10,072 nt of DNA, taken from assembly GCA_039805565.1 (NCBI GenBank), contig JBDLTZ010000212.1:1-10072 (forward strand), read 5' to 3'. Below are positions 1 to 7,731 of the stretch, one piece after another. The translations under genes and the position numbers were made by a program. How positions within the stretch are numbered: the stretch's first letter is position 1; the number at the start of each line of letters is the position of its first letter. A model generated the notes under the pieces. The model was not told where the DNA came from, ran no database searches, and saw nothing but the letters and a program-made list of their open reading frames with translations. The DNA is from CALJIC01 sp039805565. Lineage in GTDB: Bacteria; Chloroflexota; Chloroflexia; Chloroflexales; Roseiflexaceae.

Positions 1-60
1 CCCGCCTGTCCCGGCGGCCGGCGCTACCTCCAAGCCCAGCGCGACCGCGCACGAGAGTGA
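1..60 (+). CDS. C-terminal tail of an upstream gene (partial, unidentified)
   Basis: Frame 1 is open from the window edge to a TGA at 58-60 and reads PACPGGRRYLQAQRDRARE. Most codons end in G or C, as in the genes downstream, and a promoter follows 14 bases after the stop. This fits the end of a gene whose body lies outside the window. Nineteen residues are too few to name a family. The other two forward frames are also open here, so the frame choice is tentative. Confidence 0.35.
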   Translation, partial: PACPGGRRYLQAQRDRARE

Positions 61-74
61 GTCCCACCCCGCTT

Positions 75-104
75 TTGGTCGGCGCATCCCGCGCGTGCTA
101 TACT
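75..104 (+). promoter_or_regulatory. Promoter for the nucleotidyltransferase/mutase-like gene
   Basis: The -10 element is TATACT at 99-104, preceded by TG at 96-97, giving an extended -10 (TGCTATACT). A weak -35, TTGGTC, lies at 75-80 with an 18-base spacer. A short palindrome (CTTCTCGCGAAG, 103-114) lies around the expected transcription start. The start codon is at 147, leaving a leader of roughly 35 bases. The call rests on motif match alone. Confidence 0.55.
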
Positions 105-146
105 TCTCGCGAAGCGAGCAACGCAGAACACAGAGGGAGCGCGCCG

Positions 147-2645
147 ATGAAGGCTGTCGTGATGGCAGGGGGTGAAGGCTCCCGCCTGCGCCCACTGACG
201 ATAAACCGTCCCAAGCCGATGGTCCCGATCGTTGACCGGCAGGTCATGGCGCATATCATCGAGCTCCTCAAGAGCCACGGCATCACCGAGATCGTCGTCA
301 CCGTCCAGTACCTCGCCAACGTCATCCAGGACCACTTTGGCGACGGCTCCTCGCTCGGCGTGAAGATCGAGTACTCCCTCGAGGAGCAGCCGCTGGGAAC
401 GGCCGGCAGTGTGCGGAACGCCGAGCATCTGCTGCAGGAGCCGTTCCTGGTGATCTCCGGCGACGCCCTGACCGACTTCGACCTGAGCAAGATCATCGCC
501 TACCACACTGAGCGCAGCGCCACCGCCACCATCACCCTCACGCGCGTGCCCAACCCGCTGGACTACGGCGTGATCATCGTGGACGACAAGAGCAACGTGC
601 GCCAGTTCCTCGAGAAGCCGAGCTGGGGCGAGGTGTTCTCCGACACGGTGAATACCGGGATCTACATGCTGAGCCCCGAGGTGTTCCGTCACATCGAGCG
701 CGGCAAATTCACCGACTGGTCCAAGGATGTGTTTCCCAAGATGCTGCGCAGCGGCGACTCGCTGGTGGGGTACGTGGCCGAGGGGTACTGGACCGACGTC
801 GGCACGATCGAGGAGTACATGCGCGCCAGCCGGGACTATATGACCGGCAAGGTGAACCTGGCGCGCGTCGGGCACCGCGCCTTTGATGACGTGTGGCTGG
901 AGGGGGACGCCGAGATCGCGTCGGACGCGCAGTTTCACGGGCCGGTGTACCTGGGCCACGGCGCCAAGATCAAGGGCGGCGCTATCATTCACGGGCCGAC
1001 GGCCATCCGAGACTACACGATCGTGGACACGCGCGCCACGGTGGACCGCTCGATCATCTGGCGTAACTCGTACATCGGCGAGCGCGCCGAGCTGCGCGGG
1101 GCGATCGTGCTGCGGCAGTGCAACATCAAGAGCCGCGCGGTGCTGTTCGAGGGCACCGTGGTGGGCGACCAGACGATCATCAATTCGGGCGCGGTGATCG
1201 GCGCCAATGTGAAGATCTGGCCCTCCAAGGAGGTGGACGAGGGCGCCACGATCAGCTCGAGCATCATCTGGGGCTCTCAGGGGCGGCGCGTGCTGTTCGG
1301 GCGCAACGGGATCTCCGGCCTGGTGAACATCGACCTCACGCCGGAGTTCTGCGCCAAGCTCGGCGCGGCCTTCGGCGCGACCCTGCCGCGCGGCACCACG
1401 GTGACGATCAACCGCGACGCGCACTACACGCCACGCATGCTGAAGCGGGCCATGATCGCAGGGCTGCCCTCGGCCGGGGTACACGTCTCCGATCTGGAGA
1501 GCGTGCCGATCCCGGTGGCGCGCTACATCACCCACGCCACCGGCGCCTCGGGCGGCGTACACGTGCGTCTCTCGCCGCTGGATAACCGGGTGGTGGACAT
1601 TAAGTTCTTCGACTCCGACGGGCTGGACATCGACACCGCTAACCAGCGCAAGGTGGAGGGGGTGTTCTTCCGCGAGGACTACCGGCGGGTGTACCTGGAC
1701 GAGATCGGCCGCATCGCTAAGCCGGAGGGGCTGGACAAGCTCTACATCGACGGCTTCTTTCGGGCGCTGCGCCCCGAGGCGCTGGCAGCGATAGCCCGCG
1801 ACTTCAGCCTGGTGATCGACTACGCCAACGCCAACGCCTCGAACGTGCTGCCGACCATCCTGCGGCGCCTGGAGGTGAATGTCGTCGAGCTGAACGCCAA
1901 CGTGAACGACACGCGCCTGGTGCAGACGACGCAGGAGTTCGAGGAGGGCATGGAGCGCATGGCGCGCATCGTGCCGGTGCTTGGCGCGGCGATGGGGGTG
2001 CGGATCGACAGCGGCGGCGAGAAGCTGTTCCTGGTAGACGAGGCCGGGCGGCGGCTGCCGAACATGCAGGCCTTCGCGGCGGTGACGGCGCTGGCGATGG
2101 CGGAGAGCGGCGGCGGGACGGTGGCGGTGCCGGTGACGGCGCCCCGCGCATTCGAGGAGATCGCGGCGCGCTACGGTGGGCAGATCATCCGCACCCGCGC
2201 GACTCTGGCGGCGCTGATGCGGACGGCGGCGGCGAGCCGGGACATGCTGCTCCTGGGGGATGGCAGCGGCAACTATATCTTCCCCAGGTTCTACCCGATC
2301 GCCGATGGGCTGTTCTCGATCGTGAAGATCATGGAGCTGCTGACGTTGCGCGGCGCCCGGCTCTCGGAGGTAGTGCGCGACCTGCCGCGCTACCACATGA
2401 GCCAGGCGCGCGTGCCCTGCCGCTGGGAGTACAAGGGCAAGGTCATGCGCATCCTGAACCAGCAGTACCACGACCGCAAGCTGGACCAGGTGGACGGGGT
2501 GAAGATCGACCTGGGCGACGAGTGGGTGCTGATCCTGCCCGACCCGGACGGGCCCTTCTTCCACATTATCGCGGAGGGCTCGAGCGATGAGCAGGCGCGC
2601 GTGCTGACCGAGAAGTACGCCGGTCTGGTAACCGGGCTCCAGTGA
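147..2645 (+). CDS. Mannose-1-phosphate guanylyltransferase-like protein fused to a degenerate phosphomannomutase domain
   Basis: An 832-residue cytoplasmic fusion. Residues 1 to about 235 are a sugar-phosphate nucleotidyltransferase: AGGEGSRLRPLT at 7-18, PKP at 22-24, an SGDALTDFD metal site and a FLEKP motif. The family makes NDP-sugars from sugar-1-phosphate and NTP; overall resemblance favours GDP-mannose, but the nucleotide is not proven. Residues about 249-375 are hexapeptide repeats forming a left-handed beta-helix. Residues about 380-832 follow the phosphohexomutase fold, but its active site has drifted: the serine-loop equivalent is RLSP (S476), the metal loop is DSGGEK (621-626) instead of DGDGDR, the sugar loop GDGSGN (704-709) instead of GExSGH, and the phosphate loop PDPDGP (798-803) instead of RPSGTEP. 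I infer a non-catalytic or altered mutase half. ATG 147 is chosen because the nucleotidyltransferase begins there, with GAGGGAG 8 bases upstream; a GTG at 57 lies before the promoter. Confidence 0.9.
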   Translation: MKAVVMAGGEGSRLRPLTINRPKPMVPIVDRQVMAHIIELLKSHGITEIVVTVQYLANVIQDHFGDGSSLGVKIEYSLEEQPLGTAGSVRNAEHLLQEPFLVISGDALTDFDLSKIIAYHTERSATATITLTRVPNPLDYGVIIVDDKSNVRQFLEKPSWGEVFSDTVNTGIYMLSPEVFRHIERGKFTDWSKDVFPKMLRSGDSLVGYVAEGYWTDVGTIEEYMRASRDYMTGKVNLARVGHRAFDDVWLEGDAEIASDAQFHGPVYLGHGAKIKGGAIIHGPTAIRDYTIVDTRATVDRSIIWRNSYIGERAELRGAIVLRQCNIKSRAVLFEGTVVGDQTIINSGAVIGANVKIWPSKEVDEGATISSSIIWGSQGRRVLFGRNGISGLVNIDLTPEFCAKLGAAFGATLPRGTTVTINRDAHYTPRMLKRAMIAGLPSAGVHVSDLESVPIPVARYITHATGASGGVHVRLSPLDNRVVDIKFFDSDGLDIDTANQRKVEGVFFREDYRRVYLDEIGRIAKPEGLDKLYIDGFFRALRPEALAAIARDFSLVIDYANANASNVLPTILRRLEVNVVELNANVNDTRLVQTTQEFEEGMERMARIVPVLGAAMGVRIDSGGEKLFLVDEAGRRLPNMQAFAAVTALAMAESGGGTVAVPVTAPRAFEEIAARYGGQIIRTRATLAALMRTAAASRDMLLLGDGSGNYIFPRFYPIADGLFSIVKIMELLTLRGARLSEVVRDLPRYHMSQARVPCRWEYKGKVMRILNQQYHDRKLDQVDGVKIDLGDEWVLILPDPDGPFFHIIAEGSSDEQARVLTEKYAGLVTGLQ

Positions 2646-2669
2646 GGCAAGCGGGGGACGCCCCTTGCC
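2646..2669 (+). terminator. Hairpin after the nucleotidyltransferase/mutase-like gene
   Basis: GGCAAG (2646-2651) pairs with CTTGCC (2664-2669). The stem extends inwards by GGG/CCC around one bulged C, giving about nine pairs directly after the TGA stop. No T-run follows, so it is not a classical intrinsic terminator. It may act as a weak terminator or mRNA end-stabiliser. Its right arm overlaps the -35 box of the sbcC promoter. Confidence 0.4.
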
Positions 2670-2693
2670 CCCGCGCGGCCGGCGCCGTATAAT
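2665..2693 (+). promoter_or_regulatory. sbcC promoter
   Basis: TTGCCC at 2665-2670 and a perfect TATAAT at 2688-2693 are separated by 17 bases, the optimal spacing for a housekeeping sigma factor. The expected start is near 2700, giving a leader of about 65 bases to the ATG at 2766. This is the best consensus match on the + strand and suggests sbcC is transcribed independently of the gene before it. Confidence 0.65.
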
Positions 2694-2765
2694 GCACCCA
2701 TACTCGCAAATCCGTGCTACGAGCCCAGCGCGGGCGGCCCTCGCCCCGCAGACCACGAGGCCCCG

Positions 2766-5700
2766 ATGATCCCACGCAAGATCGCCCTGCGGAATTTTAT
2801 GTGCTACCGCGAGGGTCTGCCCCCGCTCGACTTTGACGGCATCGGTATCGCCTGCCTCTCGGGCGAGAACGGCGCGGGCAAGTCCGCCCTGCTCGACGCT
2901 ATGACCTGGGCGCTGTGGGGCGAGGCGCGCCTCGGCTCGGACGAGCTGATCGCCCTCGGCGCGGTGGAGATGGAGGTCGAGCTGATCTTCGCGCTCGACG
3001 GGCAGGACTACCGCGTGATCCGCAAGCGCAGCCGCGGCAAGCGCGTGGGCCAGACCTGGCTCGACTTCCAGAGCCGCAGCGGCGACGTGTGGAAGGCGAT
3101 CGGCGAGGCCGGCGTGCGCGAGACGCAGGAGACGATCAACCGCACCCTGCGCATGGACTACGACCTGTTCGCGAACTCGGCCTACCTTCGCCAGGGCCAC
3201 GCGGATGAGTTCACACGCAAGGAGCCCGGCCGCCGCAAGGAGGTGCTGGCGGGCATCCTGGGCCTGCAGGTGTACGAGGACCTCGAGGACCGGGCCAAGG
3301 AGCGCGCCCGCGGGCTCGACGGGCAGGTGAAGAGCCTCGAGGGGCAGATGGCGGCGCTGCGGCAGCAGGCCGATAAGCTCGAGGTGTACATCGAGGAGCT
3401 GCGCCGCGCCGAGCTGCAGGTGGAGGAGCTCGAGGCGCGCGTGGCCGCGGCGCAGCACGCCCGGGACCGGGCCGCTGAGCGTGCACAGTCCCTCGAGGCG
3501 CGCCGCGCCCTGCGCGACGAGCGGCTGCGGCAGGCCGACCGCCTGCGCTCCGACTGCGACCAGCTGCGCGAGGAGGTGACCCGCCGCCGCGGCCTGGTGC
3601 AGAAGGCGCTCGACATCACCGCCCGCCGCGAGGAGATCCTCGCGGGCGCGGCGAAGCTCGCGGCGGCGCAGGCCGAGCGCGCGCGCCTGGATGGCCTGCG
3701 CGACCAGCACGATGCGCTGCAGCAGCGTCGCGCCGCGCTAGCCCAGGCGGTGCGCGAGGAGGAGGGCCGGCTCCGGGCCGACCTGCGGGTGGCCGAGAGC
3801 GAGCTGCGGAGCCTGCGCGAGCGCGCCGCCAAGCGGCCGGCGCTCCAGAAGACGGTGGCGGACCTCCAGCGCCAGCTCGAAGGCTTCGGGCCGATGGCGG
3901 AGGAGCTGGCCGCCGCGCGCGCCCGCCGCGCCGACCTGCGCGAGCGCATCCGGGCGGTGAACGAGCTGATGCGCCAGCGCACCGAGATCGAGGGCAAGAT
4001 CAACACCCGGCGCGACTCGCTGGTGGCGAGCCGCGAGGAGCTGAAGCGCCAGATCAAGGAGATCGACGCCGAGACGCGGGATGAGGGTCGCTGGCGTGAC
4101 GAGCTGGCCCAGGCGCAGCGGGAGCGCGCCCGGCTGGCCGAGGAGGCCCAGCACCTCGAGGATCAGCGCCGCGCCGAGCGCGAGCTGGTGGCGCGCGCCA
4201 GCTCGCTTGAGGCTGAGGTCAAGGCGATCGAGGCGCGCGGGAAGGAGATTCGCCAGAAGATCGACATGCTGGCGGGGGACGCGCACACCTGCCCGCTGTG
4301 CGGCAGCGAGCTGGCCGACATCTCGCACATCGAGGCCGAGTACGAGCGCGAGCGCGCCGGCCTGCTGGCCCAGCGCGCGTCCGGGAAGCGTGACCTGGAG
4401 ACGGTGAGCGCCCAGGCCGCGGCCGTTCGCGCCGAGATCGAGACGCTGACGAAGCGCGCTGGGGGAGCGGCCGAGGTAGCCGGCCAGATCGCGCGGCTGG
4501 AGAGCAGCCTGCGGACCGCCGAGGAGCGCCGGCGCCGCCAGGCCGAGCACCAGCGGCAGCTGGAGGATGTGCAGCTCCAGATCATGCGCGGGGACTACGA
4601 GCGCGGGCTGCGCCAGGATATGTCGCGGGTCGAGTCGGAGATCGCCGGGCTCGGCGCGCTGGAGGGGCTCGAGCGCGAGATGAACGGCCTGGAGGCGCGC
4701 ATAGGCACGCTGGAGCAGCGCGCGGCCGAGCAGAACACGCTCCAGGTGAAGATCGGCGCGGCGCAGCAGGAGATCGCCCGCATCGACGCCGAGGACCCGG
4801 CGGCGCACGAGCAGGAGCAGATCGCGGCCGAGCTCACCGACCGTCTGGCGCGCGGGGCCTACGCCGAGGAGGCGCGGGCCGACCTGGCGCTCCTGGACGA
4901 GGAGGTGGCCGCGCTGGGCTACTCGCGCGAGCGCTTTGATGCCGTGCGTGCTGAGATCGAGGCGCTCCAGGTGTGGGAGGAGCAGCAGCGCCGCCTCGCC
5001 CGCGCCGAGGAGTGGCTGGCCGATAACCGCGACGGCCTGGCGCGCGATGAGGAGGCCCTGCGGGCGCGTGAGGCGGAGATCGCCGCCGCTGAGCTGGAGC
5101 TCAAGGCGCTGGACGAGGAGCTGCGAGCGCTGGCCCCGGCGGCCCGCGAGCGCGATGAGGCCTCCGCCGAGCTGCGCGCGCGCCAGGCCGAGCTGCTGGT
5201 GCGCCAGAAGGACCTGGGCGAGCGCCAGTCCGATCTCCGGCGCTCCGAGGAGGCCGCCAGCGAGCTGCTGCGTGTGGAGGAGCACCGCCGGACCGCCGCC
5301 GAGCGCAAGGGCCTGTTCGACGAGCTTGGCCAGGCGTTTGGCAAGAAGGGCGTCCAGGCGATGCTGATCGAGACGGCCATCCCCGAGATCGAGCGCGAGG
5401 CCAACCACTTGCTCGGGCGCATGACCGACAACCAGATGCACCTGACGTTTGAGACCCAGGGCGCCACCAAGAAGGGCGATACAGTCGAGACGCTGGAGAT
5501 CAAGATCGCCGACGGTCTCGGCACCCGCGTGTACGACGCCTACAGCGGCGGGGAGGCCTTCCGGCTGGACTTCGCCATCCGCATCGCGCTGGCCAAGCTG
5601 CTGGCGAAGCGCGCCGGCGCACGCCTTGAGACGCTGGTGATTGATGAGGGGTTCGGCTCACAGGACGCCCGCGGCCGCGAGCGACTGGTCGAGGCGATCA

Positions 5701-5825
5701 CGTCGGTGCAGGCTGAGTTCAAGCGCATCCTGGTGATTACGCACATCCAGGAGCTGAAGGATATGTTCCCGGTGCAGATCGAGGTGACGAAGACGCCCGC
5801 GGGGAGCACGTGGGCGCTGACGTAG
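2766..5825 (+). CDS. sbcC: SbcC/Rad50-type SMC-like ATPase, nuclease subunit
   Basis: A 1019-residue ABC-type ATPase of the Rad50/SbcC family. In the family it works with the SbcD/Mre11 nuclease to process hairpins and double-strand ends. All landmarks are present: Walker A GENGAGKS (33-40), Q-loop LRQGHADEFT (Q143), a long Glu/Arg/Ala-rich coiled coil (about 170-880) broken near its middle by the zinc hook CPLC (509-512), ABC signature YSGGE (926-930), Walker B LVIDE (957-961, catalytic E961), D-loop SQD, and H-loop VITH (H993). It appears intact and active. ATG 2766 has GAGG five bases upstream, and the first residues (IPRKIALRNFMCY) match the normal family N-terminus. No sbcD is adjacent; the gene upstream is unrelated and the one downstream is convergent pgi. 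RecN or another SMC-like protein is unlikely because of the CxxC hook. Confidence 0.93.
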   Translation: MIPRKIALRNFMCYREGLPPLDFDGIGIACLSGENGAGKSALLDAMTWALWGEARLGSDELIALGAVEMEVELIFALDGQDYRVIRKRSRGKRVGQTWLDFQSRSGDVWKAIGEAGVRETQETINRTLRMDYDLFANSAYLRQGHADEFTRKEPGRRKEVLAGILGLQVYEDLEDRAKERARGLDGQVKSLEGQMAALRQQADKLEVYIEELRRAELQVEELEARVAAAQHARDRAAERAQSLEARRALRDERLRQADRLRSDCDQLREEVTRRRGLVQKALDITARREEILAGAAKLAAAQAERARLDGLRDQHDALQQRRAALAQAVREEEGRLRADLRVAESELRSLRERAAKRPALQKTVADLQRQLEGFGPMAEELAAARARRADLRERIRAVNELMRQRTEIEGKINTRRDSLVASREELKRQIKEIDAETRDEGRWRDELAQAQRERARLAEEAQHLEDQRRAERELVARASSLEAEVKAIEARGKEIRQKIDMLAGDAHTCPLCGSELADISHIEAEYERERAGLLAQRASGKRDLETVSAQAAAVRAEIETLTKRAGGAAEVAGQIARLESSLRTAEERRRRQAEHQRQLEDVQLQIMRGDYERGLRQDMSRVESEIAGLGALEGLEREMNGLEARIGTLEQRAAEQNTLQVKIGAAQQEIARIDAEDPAAHEQEQIAAELTDRLARGAYAEEARADLALLDEEVAALGYSRERFDAVRAEIEALQVWEEQQRRLARAEEWLADNRDGLARDEEALRAREAEIAAAELELKALDEELRALAPAARERDEASAELRARQAELLVRQKDLGERQSDLRRSEEAASELLRVEEHRRTAAERKGLFDELGQAFGKKGVQAMLIETAIPEIEREANHLLGRMTDNQMHLTFETQGATKKGDTVETLEIKIADGLGTRVYDAYSGGEAFRLDFAIRIALAKLLAKRAGARLETLVIDEGFGSQDARGRERLVEAITSVQAEFKRILVITHIQELKDMFPVQIEVTKTPAGSTWALT

Positions 5826-5840
5826 CACCCGTGGGGCTGG

Positions 5841-5908
5841 CAGTGGGGCGCAGCAGCACGGGGGTGTGCCGGGGGTGCACGACCCGTGGGGCTGCTGCGC
5901 CCTCACTG
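5841..5908. terminator. Long hairpin, copy 1, probable bidirectional terminator of sbcC and pgi
   Basis: GCGCAGCAGC (5848-5857) is perfectly inverted at 5891-5900. The outer CAGTG (5841-5845) pairs with CACTG (5904-5908), and the inner ACGGG (5858-5862) with CCCGT (5883-5887), giving about 20 pairs with small bulges. It starts 15 bases after the sbcC stop. There is no T-run, but the position between convergent genes and the stem strength favour termination or 3'-end protection of both mRNAs. Confidence 0.5.
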
Positions 5909-5951
5909 CGCTGCCCGCTCTGCCAGTGAGGCGCAGCGACATCCGCTCTGT

Positions 5952-6020
5952 CAGTGGGGCGCAGCAGCAGGTGGGGTGTGCCGGGGGTACACGACCCGTG
6001 GGGCTGTTGCGCCCTTACTG
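5952..6020. terminator. Long hairpin, copy 2, overlapping the pgi stop codon
   Basis: This is the second copy of the hairpin. GCGCAGCAGC (5959-5968) pairs with GCTGTTGCGC (6003-6012), with one position that is a G-U wobble in + strand RNA and an A-C mismatch in - strand RNA. Outer CAGT pairs with ACTG at 6017-6020. The pgi stop (6015-6017) lies in the right arm, so a terminating pgi ribosome would cover part of the structure. Confidence 0.45.
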
Positions 6021-7661
6021 CGCTGCCCGCTCTGCCCGCGCCGCCCGGTAGCGCCGGATCAGGGCGTTCGTCGAGCTGTCGTGGGCGAGCGGCGGCTCGG
6101 AGGCGGCCTGGAGCTCGGGGACGATGCGCTGCGCCAGGACCTTGCCGAGCTCGACACCCCACTGGTCGAACGAGCCGATGTTCCACACCACGCCCTGGAC
6201 GAACACCAGGTGCTCGTAGAGCGCCACGAGCGCGCCGAGCACCGCCGGCGTCAGACGCTCTGCCAGGATCGTGCTGCTGGGGCGGTTGCCCGCGAAGGTG
6301 CGGTGGGGCACGAGCCAGTCGCGCGTGCCCTCGGCGCGCACCTCCTCGGCGCTCTTGCCGAACGCCAGCGCCTCAGCCTGGGCGAAGACGTTGGCCATGA
6401 GCAGGTCGTGGTGCTCGCCGACGGGGTTCAGGCTGTGGCAGAACGCGATGAAGTCGCACGGGATGAGCTTCGTGCCCTGGTGGATGAGCTGATAGAACGA
6501 GTGCTGGCCGTTGGTGCCGGGCTCGCCCCAGTAGATCGCGCCGGTCTGGTAGCTCACCTGCGCGCCGTCGAGCGTGACCGACTTGCCATTGCTCTCCATA
6601 GTGAGCTGCTGGAGATAGGCTGGGAAGCGGCGCAGATACTGGTCGTAGGGCAGCACCGCCACCGTCTCGGCGCCGAAGAAGTCGGCGTACCAGACCCCGA
6701 GCATAGCCATGATCACCGGCAGGTTCTGCGCGAGGGGCGCGGTGCGGAAGTGCTCGTCCATGGCGTGGAAGCCGGCGAGCAGCTCGCGGAAGCCCTCGGG
6801 GCCGAGCGCGATCATGGTGGAGAGGCCGATGGCGGAAGTCATCGAGTAGCGCCCGCCGACCCAGTCCCAGAAGCCGAACATGTTGGCGGTGTCGATGCCG
6901 AACGAGGCGACCTCGGCGGCGTTGGTGGAGACGGCCACGAAGTGCTGGGCGACGGCGGCCTCGCCGAGGGTGCCCACGAGCCAGGCGCGCGCGGTGCGGG
7001 CGTTGGTCATGGTCTCCTGGGTAGTGAAGGTTTTAGACGCGACGATGAAGAGCGTCTCGGTGGGGTCGAGGTCGCGCGTGGCCTCGGCAAAGTTGGTGGC
7101 GTCGACGTTCGAGATGAAGCGCAGCGTGAGGGCGCGGTCGCTGTAGTGGCGCAGGGCCTCGTAGGCCATGACGGGGCCGAGGTCCGAGCCGCCGATGCCG
7201 ATGTTAACGATGTTGCGGATGCGCCTGCCGGTGTGGCCGCGCCACGAGCCGCGACGCACGCGCTCGGCGAACGTGGCCATGCGGTCAAGGACCTCGTGGA
7301 CGTCGGGCACCACGTCCCGGCCGTCCACCAGGATCTGCCGGTCGCGCGGGGCGCGCAGGGCGGTGTGGAGCACGGCGCGCCCCTCGGTGAGGTTGATCTT
7401 CTGGCCGGCGAACATGGCGTCGATCCGCTCGCGCAGGCCGGACTCCTCGGCGAGGGCCAGGAGCAGGCTGAGGGTCTCATCGGTGACGCGGTGCTTGGAG
7501 TAGTCGAGGTAGAGTCCGGCGGCCTCAGCGCTGAAGCGCTCGGCGCGGGCGTGGTCCTGGGCGAAGAGGTCGCGCAGGTGGGTGTCTCGAATCTGCGTAT
7601 AGTGGGCCGCGAGCGCCTGCCAGGCGGAGCGCTGTGTGAGCGGTGTGTCGGTGGTGGACAT
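6015..7661 (-). CDS. pgi: Glucose-6-phosphate isomerase
   Basis: A 548-residue cytosolic enzyme interconverting glucose-6-phosphate and fructose-6-phosphate, at the junction of glycolysis, gluconeogenesis and sugar-nucleotide supply. The length is that of the long PGI family found in E. coli and eukaryotes. It has GIGGSDLGP (155-163), the first family signature in FWDWVGGRYS (264-273), catalytic Glu in MESNGK (E356), catalytic His in GEPGTNGQH (H387), and the second signature GSFDQWGVELGK with catalytic Lys507. No key residue is missing. I chose ATG 7661 because AGGAGG lies four bases upstream and MSTTDTP starts the normal domain. An in-frame ATG at 7712 would add 17 unlikely residues and lies at or upstream of the putative promoter. 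The final codons lie within a tandem repeat. It follows the VanW gene by 70 bases on the same strand, so readthrough from there is possible. Confidence 0.97.
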   Translation of the reverse strand: MSTTDTPLTQRSAWQALAAHYTQIRDTHLRDLFAQDHARAERFSAEAAGLYLDYSKHRVTDETLSLLLALAEESGLRERIDAMFAGQKINLTEGRAVLHTALRAPRDRQILVDGRDVVPDVHEVLDRMATFAERVRRGSWRGHTGRRIRNIVNIGIGGSDLGPVMAYEALRHYSDRALTLRFISNVDATNFAEATRDLDPTETLFIVASKTFTTQETMTNARTARAWLVGTLGEAAVAQHFVAVSTNAAEVASFGIDTANMFGFWDWVGGRYSMTSAIGLSTMIALGPEGFRELLAGFHAMDEHFRTAPLAQNLPVIMAMLGVWYADFFGAETVAVLPYDQYLRRFPAYLQQLTMESNGKSVTLDGAQVSYQTGAIYWGEPGTNGQHSFYQLIHQGTKLIPCDFIAFCHSLNPVGEHHDLLMANVFAQAEALAFGKSAEEVRAEGTRDWLVPHRTFAGNRPSSTILAERLTPAVLGALVALYEHLVFVQGVVWNIGSFDQWGVELGKVLAQRIVPELQAASEPPLAHDSSTNALIRRYRAARAERAAQ

Positions 7662-7700
7662 ATTGCCTCCTCTTGTTGGCACGCTGGTGTCGTCGTGCAT

Positions 7701-7709
7701 AGAGTAGCA
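7701..7709 (-). promoter_or_regulatory. Possible extended -10 promoter for pgi
   Basis: On the - strand TGCTACTCT (7709-7701) resembles an extended -10 (TGn plus TAnnnT) and echoes TGCTATACT of the promoter at 96-104. No convincing -35 is seen 17 bases upstream. It sits in the 70-base gap between the VanW stop and the pgi start, within the inverted repeat GTGC/GCAC. The leader would be about 33 bases. Confidence 0.35.
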
Positions 7710-7731
7710 CAACAGGAGGGGGCGCGATCAG

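Larger units (their letters stand above)
5841..6036. repeat. Two tandem copies of a ~84-base repeat, period 111, between sbcC and pgi
   Basis: Copy 1 (5841-5924) and copy 2 (5952-6036) align almost base for base with a few substitutions and one indel. Both begin CAGTGGGGCGCAGCAGC and end CTGCGCTGCCCGCTCTGCC. A 28-base offset also repeats CCGCTCTGYCAGTGRGGCGCAGC at about 5915 and 5943, and an extra CCCGTGGGGCTG occurs at about 5829, so the block has a nested duplication history. Copy 2 contains the last codons and stop of pgi. Copy 1 carries the same codons (AERAAQ, stop) on the - strand, outside any gene. It fits a local tandem duplication of the pgi tail and terminator; a family of dispersed repeats is the alternative. 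Confidence 0.8.

Noticed and set aside
24..3710. A 1228-codon open frame on the - strand opposite the first two genes
   Set aside because: It lies antisense to two clearly recognisable proteins. Its Leu/Ala/Arg/His-rich product has no domain, and it crosses the promoter and terminator between the genes. Long antisense frames are expected where codons avoid A and T at the third position.
3738..5441. A 567-codon - strand open frame within sbcC
   Set aside because: It is antisense to the coiled-coil coding region, whose repetitive GAG/CGC/GCC codons leave the reverse frame open as Leu/Arg/Ala repeats.
5841..6036. CRISPR array
   Set aside because: There are only two long copies, the repeats are themselves hairpin-rich and overlap pgi codons, and there are no regular spacers or cas genes.
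7662..7712. N-terminal extension of pgi to an ATG at 7712
   Set aside because: It would cover the AGGAGG site just before ATG 7661 and the putative promoter, and the added residues do not resemble PGI N-termini.
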